Positions 33,949-44,945 of a stretch of 64,000 bases of DNA are shown here, piece after piece. Under the pieces are notes generated by a model. It was not told the DNA's origin, did no database searches, and was given only the letters and a program-made list of their open reading frames with translations. The position numbers and the translations under genes were made by a program. Source of the stretch: Saccharina japonica (Eukaryota; Sar; Phaeophyceae; Laminariales; Laminariaceae); contig MEHQ01004071.1 in NCBI GenBank assembly GCA_008828725.1, forward strand, positions 249,019-313,018, in the 5' to 3' direction. The first letter of the stretch is position 1; the number at the start of each line of letters is the position of its first letter.

Positions 33949-36165
33949 GGGCGGTATCGACCCGGGGGGTGTCCGTTTTTGTTGAAGGTCTACATGTATT
34001 GAAGGATAGCAGGTATATGATTCGGAGATGGGGCCTTATATTCCCGGGTACAGCCGAACATCAACCACAAGCCCCAACCAAAACGTAACTCAGCCCGTGG
34101 TATTGGGGTTTCCACACCTTGCGGGGCGGTATCGACCTGGAGAATGTCCATTTCGTCCCTGGGTTGTTGGAGTTGTAGATATATGGAAGGATTTCTGACT
34201 CGGGGATAGAGTCGTATCATCCTCGGGTTCGGCGGGACTTCGACGTTGCCCCGAGGGACAACTCTCGGCGCACGCTGGATCTATAGGATGGCCAGGCAAC
34301 CGAAAATTAGCCTGTGGGGTTGGGGTTTCCACACCTTGCGGGGCAGTATCGACCTGGAGGATGTCCGTTTTCGTCCCCGGGTTGTTGGAGTTGTAGATGT
34401 ATGGAAGGATTTCTGACTCGGGGATGGTATGTTATCATCCCCGGGTGTGGCGGGACTTCGACGTTGCCCCGAGGGACAACTCGCGCCGCACGCTGGCTCT
34501 ATGAGGGCCAAGCAACCGTAAATTAGCGCGTGGGGTTGGGGTTTCCACACCTTGTGGGGCGGTATCGACCCGGAGGATGTCCGTTTTCGTCCCCGGGTGG
34601 TCGGAGTTGTACATGTATGGAAGGATTTCTGACCCGGGGATAGGTTCATATCATCCCCATATCATCCCCGGGTGTGTCGGGACTTCGACGCTGCCCCGAG
34701 GGGAAACTTTCGCCTCACGCTGGTTCTATGAGGGCCAGGCAACCGTAAATTAGCCCGTGGGGTGGGAGTTTCCACACCTTGTGGGACGGTATCGACCTGG
34801 AGGATGTCCGTTTTCGTCCCCGGGTTGTTGGAGTTGTAGATGTACGGAAGGATTTCTAACCCGGGGGTAGGACGTTGTCATCCCCGGGTGCGGTGAGACC
34901 CGGACGTTGCCCCGAGGGGCAACTCTCGCCGTACGCTGGCTCTATGAGGGCCAGGCAACCGTAAACTAGCGCGTTGTGGTGAGGTTTCCACTCCATGTGG
35001 GGCGGTATCGACCCGGGGAATGTCATTTTTTATCCCCGGGTTGTTGGAGTTGCACATGTATGGAAGGATTTCTGACCCGGGGATAGGGTCATATCATCCC
35101 CGGGTACGGCGGGACTTCGACATTCCCCCGAGGGGAAAGTCGCGCCGCACGCTGGCTCTATGAGGGTCAGGCAACTGAAATTTAGCGCGTGGGGTTGGGG
35201 TTTCCACATCTTGCGGGGCGGTATCGACCCGGAGGATGTCCGTTTTCGTCCCCGGGTTGTTGGAGTTGTAGATTTATGGAAGGATTTCTGACCCGAGGAT
35301 GGGATGTTATCATCCCCGGGTGCGGCGGGACTTCGACGTTGCCCCGAGGGGCATCTCTCGCCGCACGCTTGCTCTATGAGGGCCAGGCAACCGTCAAGTT
35401 TCCGTGGTATTGGGGTTTCCACACCTTGTGAGGCGGTATCGACCCGGGGGGTGTCCGTTTTCGTCCCCGGGTTGTTGGAGTTGTAGATATATGGAAGGAT
35501 TTATGACCCGGGGATGGGATCATATCATCCCCGGGTGCGGCGCGACCTCGCTGTAGCCCCGAGGGGCAACCCTCGCTGCGTGCTGGTTCTATGAACTCCA
35601 GCGACCCAGCCAAATCAGCAATCCGCCAGTGGTGGTGGGGTTTCCACACCTTGCGGGGCGGTATCGACCTGGGGGATGTTTTTTTTGTCCCCGGGTTGTT
35701 GGAGTTGTAGTTGTATGGAAGAATTCATGACCCGGGGATAGGAATATATCATCCCCGGGTGCGGCGGGACTTCGACGTTGCCCCGAGGGGAAACTATCGC
35801 CGCACGCTTGCTCTATGAGGGCCAGGCAACCGTAAAATTTCCCGTGGTATGTGGGTTTCCACACATTTTGAGGCGGTATCGACCTGGCGGATGTCCGTTT
35901 GCGTCCCCGGGTCGTTGGAGTTGTAGATGTATGGAATAATTTATGAACCGGGGATGGTAACTTATCTTCCCCGGGTGCCGCTGGCTCCCTGAGCCTCAGC
36001 CAATCAGTGACCAACTGATGGAGGTAGGGTTTCCATACCGTGGGGGGCAGTGTCGACCCGGGAAATCGACGTTTTTGTTCCCGGCTGGTCGGAGTTGTAG
36101 AGGTATGGAAGGATTTCTGATCCGGGGATGGGAGCCTATCCTCGCCGGGTTGGGCGGAACCTCGG
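33949..36165. repeat. tandem array of ~216-bp units, about ten copies
   Basis: The phrase GGTATCGACC recurs near 34,129, 34,346, 34,560, 34,788, 35,003, 35,220, 35,434, 35,659 and 35,874, spacing 213-228 bp. Degenerate outer units lie near 33,950 and 36,048. Each unit includes CCCCGGGTTGTTGGAGTTG, GGAAGGATTTCTGACCCGGG and GACGTTGCCCCGAGG. Because the period varies and is not always a multiple of three, the minus-strand frames through the array (up to 141 codons) switch frame between units. I read this as satellite-like rather than a gene. Confidence 0.9.
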
Positions 36166-36496
36166 TGGCTCTTTTCATCACCGATGTTCTAGAAAGAGCC
36201 AGCAGCCACTGGCATGGATTTGGGCAACCAATCAGCTGCCAGAATAGTAATAACAAATTGGAAGTCAGCAGGTAGGCTGGCTTGATGGGCTGCCAGAACT
36301 GCATCGGGATTGCGCCATGGCCACGGCTCGGCGCGGCATGGGACCCAGTGTTCTGCGGGTTGTGGCACCCAGCCTCTCTACCCATGGGGCAATGTGGGGC
36401 TGAACCGCCTTGTATAGCGCTGCTGAATTACAGACAGACAGACAGACAGACAGACAGAACAGCAGCATTTAATAATATAGATGTCTTCGTACGAGT
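36166..36496. other. flank of the array; (GACA)n microsatellite
   Basis: ACAGACAGACAGACAGACAG lies at 36,432-36,457. No gene is seen. Confidence 0.5.
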
Positions 36497-36665
36497 ACTA
36501 GTTTTGCTGCTATTAATATATTATCACCTGAAGAAGACATTAATTAATCTGGATAGTGGTAAATATGATCAAATTATGTTGATAATATTAGCAGTATTAC
36601 TATTAATACACAGGCACATAACAATACGCGTGCAGCGTATCATAAAAACAGTATTCATATACTGG
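36497..36665 (+). repeat. dispersed repeat G, copy 2
   Basis: It matches 33,605-33,770 in the same orientation (GACATTAATTAATCTGGATA region). It lies on the far side of the ~216-bp array, and lacks the GC hairpin of copy 1. Confidence 0.68.
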
Positions 36666-37319
36666 ATGGTATGATATGAATGTATGAGTACGGTTTGAAA
36701 GATATATGTTGTCGTCGTGTTATTATTTGTGCCCATTTTTACCCTTTCAGGACTGCAGTCCCGTTTTGGGGACAAACCACTCTAATTCTAAGCAATTTGT
36801 CCCCATAACGGGACTCCAGTCCTATAAGGGTTAAGTTGTTGTTGTTGCTGTGGTTGTTTACGTTGTTTACGTTGTTGGTACTGTTTTTTTAGTGTCGCGA
36901 CGTACGAGTTCGACTACGAGTTCGTGTTTTCGTATGTTGGGTATTTTTTTGCGTCGCTATACCAGGTTATTATTTGAAGTACCCCTTTACGTATATACGT
37001 ATCATAGTGATACCAATTATTAGTTTTTCAAGTAAACAAGACTGATTGTTCTTAATAAATTACAGACGTAGACTTTTTGTCCCAGGTATTATAAGTATGT
37101 ACGTATGTATGTATGTATGTATGTTGCCCAAATTAAGTTGTTGTTGATATTGTTGTTGTCGTTGTTGTTGTTGTTGTTTTTGTTGTTGTAGTAGTAGTAG
37201 TAGTAGTTGTTGTCGAGCTTTTCAATTTTCGCTTCGGTTTGTAGAGGGGTGGAATGTTCCTTTTTCTCCATGGCTTTGACTTCTTGGGCATAACTCCCGG
37301 AAACACGAGCGTAGACACG
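36666..37319. other. no gene; (GTATGTAT)n and (GTT)n runs
   Basis: GTATGTATGTATGTATGTAT lies at about 37,101-37,122 and a GTT run at 37,136-37,190. The phrase (A)GGACT(G/C)CAGTCC(C/T) occurs inverted around 36,750 and 36,810, with GTCCCC/GGGGAC neighbours, a possible small hairpin element. Confidence 0.45.
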
Positions 37320-38540
37320 AGATCGTAAATGGATGTGGCTGTTGTCTGTCGCGTGCCGCACGAGAAAAAAACGTGCTACGCTTCTTGGGTATCCCTGCCG
37401 TATTTTAGACACATGAGCGTAGATGGATACGTCAGTTGTACGTCGTGTGTTGAACGGGTAGTAAACGGTTTTTATATTTTGATTGTTTTGTCGATTTTCG
37501 TAAATGGGTGTGGCGGTTGTCTGTCGTGTGTCGCACGTGAAATCGTTTTCGTTTCATCCCACGGTATAGCGGTAGAGTGAAATATGAATATTCTGTTCGT
37601 GGATTTTATTTCATGGCTGCCGGACATGAGAGCGTGGATGGATGTGGCGGTTGTCCGTCGTGTGTCGCACGGGAAGTAGTTTTTGTTTTATCCCACGGTA
37701 TTGCGGTAGAGTGGTATATTCTGTTCGTGGATTATTTTTTTCATGGTGCGGCTTCTTGGGTTGGGACTGCCGTAGATACATGGGCGTAGATGGATGTGGC
37801 GATTGTCTATCGTGTGTCGCACGGGAAACCGTTTTTGTTTATCCCACGGTATTGCGGTAGGGTGGTACGTTCTGTTCGTGGCGGTCGTCCGGCGTGTGTC
37901 GCACGGGAGAGCGCTTTTTCTATTTTGATTGTTTCGTCGAATTCTCGATTTGTCTTCTTGGACATCACTGCCGTAGACACATGAGCTTAGATGGATGCGA
38001 CGGTTGTCTGTCGGGTGTCGCACGTTTAATCATTTTTGTTTTACCCCACGGTATTGCGGTAGAGTGGAATATTCTGTTCGTGGATTACGTTTTTCATAGG
38101 TTTGGTTTCTTGGGCACCACTGCCGTAGACAAATGAGCGTAGATGGATGTGGCGGCTGTCTGTCGTGTGTCGCACGGGAATTTATTTTTGTTTTATCCCA
38201 CGGTATTGCGGTGGGGTGATATATTCTGTTCGTGGCGGTTGTCCGGCGTGTGTTGCACGGGAAAACGCTTTCTATATTTTAATTGTTTTGTCGATTTCTC
38301 GATTTGTTAGGCGGTTGACTGTCGTGTGCAGCACGGGAAATCGTTTTCGTTTTATCCCACGGTGGTAGCGGTTGAGTGGAATATTCCATTCGTGGCATTC
38401 GTGGATTTTTCATGGCTTTGGCTTCTTGGGCACCATTGCCAGACACGAGAGCGTAGATGGATGTGGCGTTGGTCTAGCGTGTGTTGCATGGTGTTGCATG
38501 GTGTTGCACGTAAAAACACCCTCTATTTTGATGTTTTGTG
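37320..38540. repeat. degenerate tandem array, units of ~145-200 bp
   Basis: Units share GTAGATGGATGTGGCGGTTG, TGTCGTGTGTCGCACGGGAA, TTATCCCACGGTATTGCGGT and ATTCTGTTCGTGG. They begin near 37,327, 37,503, 37,636, 37,787, 37,990, 38,136, 38,310 and 38,455. Parts of some units are missing, giving an irregular period. Plus-strand frames show repeated CRTG and IPRYCG phrases in changing frames, so I do not read it as a protein gene. Confidence 0.75.
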
Positions 38541-39204
38541 CTTTTTTACATGGATGGACTGGGCTCCTTTCGCGTCACTCCGTTAGTCGTCTGTCTTGTG
38601 TTGTGGGAAAGTGGCTTGGGTATACCATATTTTGGAGTCCGTCGATGTTATTCCATGGTTTGGCTTTGCTTGCCTCATTGCGTTGCTTTGTGTATTTTCT
38701 TGCTGGAGAGTGTGTTTTCGATTGGGGCTCATTTATTGCGTCAGGGATCAATAATCGACAACATTTTAACGGGACTTCTTTCGATGTTATTTGTGGTATT
38801 TTTTTGCATCATTCATTACGTCAGGAATCAACAATACAAACTGGGTCGCTTCAACGGCCCCTTGTCATCGTAAACTGGAGCCTTGGCCTCTCGGTCCCTT
38901 GGCATCGTAAACTACCTGATGTATTGCGGGGCTTATTGCTCCTTCGCTTCGCCGGCTGCCTGGGCCGGTGGCGAAGCCCCCTTGTATCATATGTATACCA
39001 TTTGCCGACTACAACGAGCGTAACTACTGTCTGAGGTGCTGTCTGTACAAGAACGCACGGTAGGCGTGGGAACAAGATGGAGCACGCAGCTGCTGTCTGA
39101 AGTGCTGCCACAATGACAGTCCGCGGGCACACAGTGAAAAAGAACAGCCAACCAAAGCCATCACGTCAATTGACAATTACCCGAATCTATCCTGAACGTC
39201 TGTG
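38541..39204. other. no gene; hairpin-bearing repeat H at 38,850-38,990
   Basis: The segment ending CTTCGCCGGCTGCCTGGGCC...GGCGAAG folds into a strong hairpin and resembles 27,780-27,857, with CCCTTGGCATCGTAA upstream and CCCTTGTA downstream in both. The rest has no recognisable gene. Confidence 0.5.
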
Positions 39205-39478
39205 TACACCAGCTGGCGGCGAGCATCGTCGGAGGAACGGACGGGGGGTCCTTATCAAGAAATAGGGTATGTAAGGAGCACCTTTTCCAGGTCATATCGG
39301 TAACCACCCAGGTCGCGATATCACGCCGGGTGCACCGATACAAGCTCGCCCTGCGAGACCGGCAGGCCGCCAGGGGGAGAAGGGAGGAGGAGAGAGGATT
39401 AGCTCCCATGGCGTGGGGGTGGAATGTAGATGCAGAGTAGGAAGCACGGCGAAAAGATATATAGCAGGTACAATAAGG
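39205..39478 (+). mobile_element. 5'-truncated tail of an RLE non-LTR retrotransposon
   Basis: A plus-strand frame here reads ASIVGGTDGGSLSRN, then KEHLFQVISVTTQVAISRRV, then HRYKLALRDRQA, ending at a TAG near 39,438. It aligns with the C-terminal tail of the larger element at 57,740-57,975 and with its 3' end (GATATATAGCAGGTA near 39,460; compare 58,150). Only the last ~90 residues and a short 3' UTR are present, as expected of incomplete reverse transcription at insertion. The 3' UTR lacks ~170 bp present in the larger copy, so it belongs to a related subfamily. Confidence 0.78.
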
Positions 39479-39605
39479 GCCGTTCCTAACGAACAAAAAC
39501 AAATCACGATTCGTGACGTCTTGGCATGACAAAAGATCACGATTCGTGATATTTCTTTCCTACGCAAAATAGGTTCGTTTTCGAAAATCCGATATTTTAA
39601 AATCC
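39479..39605. repeat. left member of an inverted-repeat pair around gypsy B
   Basis: AGGGCCGTTCCTAACGAACA and CAAATCACGATTCGTGA lie here. The inverted counterparts (TCACGAATCGTGATTTG then GTTCGTTATGGATAGT) lie at 46,091-46,130. TCACGA(A/T)TCGTGA is itself palindromic and recurs in both ends. This may be a DNA transposon split by gypsy B. A related start occurs at 18,689. Confidence 0.5.
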
Positions 39606-39876
39606 AACGGTATTTGAGGGTGGGGCCACCTCTCGCAGGTAGGTCACGGCCAGGCCGTGCCGGACCGACCGCGCCCCACCCGGTCCGTGATTCAAACCAT
39701 GGGGAGAGGACCGACACGGTCTGGGATATTCCAACCTCACGTGCCGTCGGCCAGGCCAGGTCCGCGCGAGGTTCCAATCTCGCTGACATGTCGTCTGCTC
39801 TGCCTGGCCCGTTAGATTTTCAGATTATTTTTGCTTTCGCTTCACGCTGTGTCTCCTCTGTTAAGGTCACAGTCCG

Positions 39877-41469
39877 TTGGGCTATACTGGTAAAAGGTTA
39901 AGGGTTAGTGAGCTGGAGCTTGTTCACCACGCTTCGTCAGGCGTACCGGCTTACGCCATCGACGCCGTCGCTTCAGGTGGAGGCTTCCACCTCCGCTACG
40001 ACGGCGCCACGGGCGCCACCCTGTCCGATGAACCACAGCTACTCGCAGACAACTTGGTACGCAGCAATGGATCCCCGGCGCTCACTGGGCACTACCTGGT
40101 CGAAATGTTACCCCAGCCCAATTTTCCCCCAGTTAAGGAGCACTTTGTCACCTCCGGACGACACGTTCTCCCCCTCGTTGGGGTTGCAAATCTTGAGCTT
40201 GGCAACCTCCTCGGCGTCGCCCACGCTCCACTGATGAGCGTCCCATTGGCCGCTCTACAGCACCCCCCTGCGTTACCTCAGATGTCTCCGGTCTCTGCTG
40301 TAACGGCGCCACCCTCCGCGCCAGTAACAACCCCGGCCTCGCCGTCGCCGGCCCTGCTGGAACGCTTGACACCGGAACAACGCTCTTCGTTCCTGCGCGT
40401 CTGGGCGCGCCTCCCTCAGCATCTGCGAGCAGTGGCGTTTGATCTCCACGGCCCAGACTGGACCCCGGCAGCCATCGAGCAGCTGGGGGACGTCCTATGC
40501 CAATTTCCTGACGTTTTCTCCAAGTCCAAGACGGATTTTGGTTCCTGCTCCCTGATGCCTTTCGTGATTACGGTCCCGGAAGGTAGCGCGCCGGTCACGT
40601 CCAGACCAAACCGCATAATTCCCATCATGGCCAAGGAAGTGGAAGCCACTCTAAATCAGTACCTTGCGGCAGGGCTGATTCAGCACTCGACTTCTCCGTA
40701 TTCGAGCCCGCTGGTCATCCCGAAGAAGACTGGAGGCGTTCGGATCACTGTCAACTGCAAAAAGCTTAACCAGATCAGCACCCTCAGCCAGCTGCCAATC
40801 CCCCGTGTGGACCAAGTCCTCGACTCTTTGGGGAAAGGCCGGGTGTTTTCCCTATTTGATTTGGTTTCTTCGTTCCACCAGATCACCGCACACAAGGACA
40901 CTGTGCCTCTTACAGCTTTTTGCACTCCCACGGGCCTCTATGAGTGGCTCGTAATGCCCCAAGGAAGCAGTGCTTCGCCGGGCTGGTTCGTCAAAGTGAT
41001 CAACGAGATTATCAAGGGATTGGGGCAAGTGGCGGCCTACCTTGACGACGTAATTGTCTTCGACTCCAACCCAGTGTCCCACGTCAAGACGATACGGGCT
41101 CTCGTCGAGCGGCTGCGCAAGCATGACCTCAAGTTCTCCCCCTCCAAGGCACGCCTGGGTGCTACGGATGCTGATTTTCTGGGCCACCCCATCTCGCCCG
41201 CGGGCGTGCGTCCAAACGCAGACAAAGTGTCAGCCTTGACGAAAATGCCCATGCCCCGGAACATCAAGCAGGTCCGCGCTCTGATGGGCGGAATAGGGTA
41301 CTATCGCAAATTCCTGCCTGACCTGTCAAAGCGAACCCGACCGATCACCACCCTCCTTCGGAAGGGGGTCAAGTTCGTCTTCACGTCACCGATGGAGGTC
41401 ATCGTACGCGATATTCTCGCTGAACTCGCCACCCCCCCATTTTGGTCTTCCCCGACTTGGAGGCTGTAG
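39877..41469 (+). pseudogene. gypsy B: reverse transcriptase
   Basis: The frame is 530 codons long with no clear biological start; sequence upstream of residue ~10 is unassigned. Residues 1-200 are the spacer that normally lies between protease and polymerase. The polymerase domain spans about 225-440: SSPLVIPKKTGG (277-288), motif A with Asp328 (SLFDLVSSFHQ), MPQG (360-363), the catalytic YLDD at 388-391 and FLGH (434-437). A connection region with GYYRKF (475-480) leads toward RNase H. The frame ends at 41,469 because it shifts: the RNase H continues in another frame from about 41,440. It would copy element RNA into cDNA in cytoplasmic particles. Confidence 0.92.
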
Positions 41470-41860
41470 CCGACGGCTCCCGCCCCTTCCACATATACGG
41501 TGATGCCAGCATCGACGGTTTTGGTGCCGCCCTCGAACAAGAACAACCTGACGGCTCTGTGCGACCCATCGCCTACATCAGCCAGGGCACCCTCGACTCC
41601 GAGAGGCACTGGACACCTCTGGACTTGGAAGCGGGAAGCATCGTCTGATGCCATCAAGCGACTTAGAGGCTACCTGTGGGGTATGATGTTTCTCATTCGT
41701 TCAGACCACAAGGCTCTCGAGAGCATCGGCAAGGAGCCCACAACCCTCGCGTACAGCGATGGTTTGAGTTCCTCACCGCGTTCGACTTCATACTCAAGTA
41801 CCGCAAAGGCAGCGCCAACGGAACTGCTGACTTTCTGTCCCGCTTGCCGGAACCAGCCAC
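41442..41860 (+). pseudogene. gypsy B: RNase H domain
   Basis: The first part (41,442-41,648) reads FPDLEAVADGSRPFHIYGDAS, giving the catalytic Asp in YGDAS, and LDLEAGSIV, giving the catalytic Glu; it then stops at a TGA caused by a one-base shift. The domain continues in the next frame (KRLRGYLWGMMFLIRSDHKA, with Asp in SDH). It returns near 41,750 to the first frame (VQRWFEFLTAFDF, then GTADFLSR with the last Asp). All four catalytic acids are present but spread over two frames. Confidence 0.85.
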
Positions 41861-42545
41861 GGAACACGACCGGAGTGGGTCTTGCAGCCTCACCCCTGCC
41901 GACGACGATGACATCTTCCTCATCCGAACTTGCGGGCTCGTCACCCGCCCTTCACCAACCCCTGGCGTCGGCTTGGGTAGGCTGGTGCCCGAGCCCCATA
42001 GTGGGGTTTTGGGTGGGCTACCGTTCACCTCCTCCGATATTTGCGATTTTCGCACACACGGGCCACGTATGAGCATTGACGACCTCTCTGCTCCTTCGGG
42101 GAGATTTGCGGCTCGTGTATCTGCTTCCGTCGCCACCGTCGATAGCCGTCCGGCCAGTGGGGAATTTTCACCTGCCGCCAACACCGCTTTCGCTTCGGTT
42201 TTTGCCGTACCCTTAGAGGGCGTCACGGGCTCTGCAGAAGCCCTCGCTGAGGTGACAACGTTCGCCCAGCATGCTCCTCTCCCGACGAGCACTCCACAGG
42301 GAGCTGATTCCGCCGCGATCACAGATCCGGTCGCGTCCGCCCCTCCGCAGCCCGACAAACCGGCGCCTCTGACGGTTTTGTCGCCCTCGGGCCGCATTTC
42401 CACCAGGACGCGTCGGAGAACAGCCGCTGCCACGGGCGACGCACCGCCTGCAGTTGACTATGGTTTTGGGCCAGGCGGGGCCCCTCAACTAGTTGCCCGG
42501 CGGGCTACACCCCCGCCGAGAGCTCCTCGGCCACGACCGCTTTAG
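41861..42545 (+). pseudogene. gypsy B: Pro/Ala-rich linker
   Basis: About 230 residues rich in Pro, Ala and Thr follow the RNase H and end at a TAG (42,543-42,545). No domain is recognised. A short RISTRTRRRTAAATG basic segment lies near the end. Element A has a much shorter region here. The minus-strand frame of similar length opposite it is a mirror of the GC-rich composition. Confidence 0.6.
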
Positions 42546-42554
42546 GCCGTCGTC

Positions 42555-44069
42555 ATGGCCCCCGCTCCGGTCGCCTCGCCTGTCCCGACGGTACCCATTC
42601 CGTCCGACCGCGACCGCGCCGAGCCTGAGGGGGCTCCTGTTTTAAGACTTCCAACGCCCGCTGGCATACCGTCTGTCGCAGAGACGGACTTGGATGCCCT
42701 TAGCGCAGCTGCCGAACTACAGTTCGGTGATTCCGCAGCACGATACTCGCAAGCCGACTGGGCCTGGGAGCAACAGGCCGAGCCCGTGTGCCACGCCGCC
42801 ATACGCTACATCATTCTCGGCCGGCCTGACGCCTTGCCAGCCGACTTTTTGTCCTGTTTTCCCTCTCACCAACGCCCCTCCTTCTCGGAGGTGCACGAAC
42901 TGGCTGGAAAAGGACAGCTGAACTCAACCGACGACGGGCTCGTCCTCCTTGTTCGACGGGCGTCTCCACCCTTAGCGCCTGACGCCACGCGTTCCGTGGG
43001 CCGAACAGCCTGGTTGTTGAACGACGAGCCCCTGCGCATTTACGTGCCGCTGCTCATGCGCCCCTGGGTCATGCAGGCCTGCCATTCCACAGCTTTCTGC
43101 CACCTGGGAACCGCGCGCACCCTGCGTATGCTCGAACGTTTCTACTGGTGGATCGGTATGAACATCTGCACCAGGTGGCGGCTACGCCACTGCTTGAAGT
43201 GCCAAGCGCGCAAAACCTCGCGGCTGATGGTCCGATGGCCCGTCATATCGATGCCCCTGTCTGAAGGACCCGGCATCGCTGTCAGCGTCGACTACCTCGG
43301 CCCCCTTCCGACCACGCCCTGGGGCAACACTTACATCTTGCTCTTCACTGACCGCTTCAGTCGCCGCGCCGACATGTTCCCCGTCACCGCCGCCGAATTC
43401 ACCGCTGAGGGCACGGCTAACATCCTCATCAACAAGTATATCCCCCTCTGGGGATGCCCCCGCAGCATACTCTCGGACAACGGCCTCCAGTTCTGCTCAT
43501 AGTTTTCGCACGTCGTCTATCGGCTTCTCGGAGTTCGAAAAATCGCCACGAGCTCCTACCACCCTAACGGCAATGGTGGGGTGGAACATGTGAACCAATC
43601 AATGGCGCAGATGTTGGCGATGGTCGTCAACAAGCTCCAGAACAACTGGGATGAACGGCTCCCCCACGTCGAATTAGCGTACAATAATTCGGTCAGCGCC
43701 GCCACGGGTTTGGCTCCCAACGAGGTCTACATGGGTCGGCTCCCTCGACTCCCTCTCACGATTGTTGAGCGCACAGGCGTCGCCGGTCACCAGAGTTTGG
43801 CCCGCGACCACTTCGCGTACTGAGACTTGGTGACGGACCGCCAGCAACGCGCGTACGACATCGTTCGCGAACATCACGCCCTCACGGTTGCTCGGGTGAA
43901 CCGGCGCAACTCCGCCCTCTCCGACGCCTTGCGTCCGGTCCCCAAATTCGTCTCTGGCGGCTGGGCGTGGGTGTACAATACGGCAGCAACCATTCGTCAG
44001 GGGGCCATGACAGACACGGACGCCAAGGTCCTCAAGGCCAAGCTATCGCTGAACTGGACGGGGCCCTAA
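42555..44069 (+). pseudogene. gypsy B: integrase, interrupted by stops
   Basis: Counting from 42,555, the HHCC finger is His177, His183, Cys213 and Cys216 (spacing 5, 29, 2). The core has Asp246 (SVDYLGP) and Asp308 (SDNG). The third catalytic residue, Glu in GGVEHVNQ, lies after a TAG at 43,500-43,502 in the same frame (43,503-43,823). A TGA at 43,821-43,823 and a TAA at 44,067-44,069 follow. The latter falls exactly at the Tyr of the WTGPY motif, since LNWTGP precedes it and TILAVGP follows. All these are isolated stops in an otherwise intact frame. Confidence 0.88.
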
Positions 44070-44162
44070 ACAATCCTAGCAGTCGGCCCCTGCTCCTCCG
44101 CAGACACCCCAGAAAAATCTCCTCTCGGGGCTAAGCTCCTATATCTGGACCTACCCTCCGAC

Positions 44163-44465
44163 ATGCCCGACGCTGATGCTCGCAAGCGCGTGTCAGTACA
44201 ACGCTGCAAGCCCTGTGCCAACCCCCACGACCACGGCGACATGCCAAAGTATTTTCCTGCGGGGTTGACGCAATACGTCCTCAACAACTTCTCCGAAAAT
44301 TCCCCCCCTTACCACGTCACCAAGGACGACGTTTCCACTCCTCTCCAACGCCTCGAAGTGGAGAGAATTACGGGACACCAGTCGGTTCGGGGCAGAGGTG
44401 GTGTCATCGCGGTGATGTACGAGGCGCACTGGACGGGACTGTCTCGGCCGTCTTGGGAACGGTAA
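44163..44465 (+). pseudogene. gypsy B: chromodomain
   Basis: The frame continues that of the integrase. RCKPCANPHDHGDMPKYFP corresponds to the RCKKCFNPH region of element A. The chromodomain follows: VERITGHQ, then GGVIAVMYEAHWTGLSRPSWE, with Tyr, Trp and Trp in the aromatic-cage positions. A TAA at 44,463-44,465 falls at the start of the last helix (TDLRLSRREI continues in frame). Family knowledge says such domains bind methylated histone H3 and guide integration. Confidence 0.82.
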
Positions 44466-44468
44466 ACG

Positions 44469-44945
44469 GATCTCCGACTCTCTCGCCGGGAAATTTTGCG
44501 ATACTGGGCCGGCACCCCAAACCAGCACCGCCAAAATAACCGCCTGTACCGTCGAATGAGGATTGGCGCTGCCCAACGGGAGCTTTCTCGGAGTAACGGC
44601 GAACGGTTCCTGGCCCCTGATTATGGTTGTGTACCGCACGCCGAATGGCTTCGCCGATACGGTGTCACCGTACTTCTCAATGGGGCCCACTTCTGGTACA
44701 AAGGCGACGACGGTCTGTGGTGGCTCGGGAAAATCAGCGCGACTACACCAATAGACGGAGTTTACTTCGTTCGATTTTTGGATGACCCAGGCCCGATCAA
44801 GCTTCCTCTTTCTCCGGCGCGCTACACGACTTCAACAGGAGCTGTACGAGGTTCTTGGTGTCTACAAGTACACTTAGCTAGCGCGTCTACGCGGGGGGTT
44901 CAGCGTAACGTAGATGAATCACGAGGCGCAGCAGTGGACAGCTGA
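44469..44945 (+). pseudogene. gypsy B: C-terminal tail with a second reader-like (Tudor/BAH-like) domain
   Basis: Counting from 44,496, residues 1-50 are basic and match the tail of element A (YWAG, then RLYRR). Residues 55-112 form a compact beta-rich segment with aromatic residues at Trp67, Tyr68, Trp75, Trp76, Tyr90 and Phe94 and the phrase FVRFLDDPGP. The pattern (short strands, G-D-G-L-W-W-L-G, then x-V-R-F-L-D) looks like a Tudor or related royal-family fold. It ends with GSWCLQVH. Remnants of the same tail follow the chromodomain of element A, so it is a feature of the lineage. The fold is inferred from pattern only. Confidence 0.55.

Noticed and set aside
34090-36014. Minus-strand frames of 80-141 codons across the ~216-bp array
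   Set aside because: The same peptide appears in different frames in successive units because the unit length varies. That is expected of a satellite and not of a protein gene.
39614-39901. 95-codon plus-strand frame upstream of the gypsy B polymerase as gag or protease
   Set aside because: No zinc knuckle, protease motif or gag pattern. The sequence is unassigned.
41693-42433. 246-codon minus-strand frame opposite the gypsy B linker
   Set aside because: GC-rich coding DNA leaves the antisense strand open. The plus strand has clear retroelement homology on both sides.
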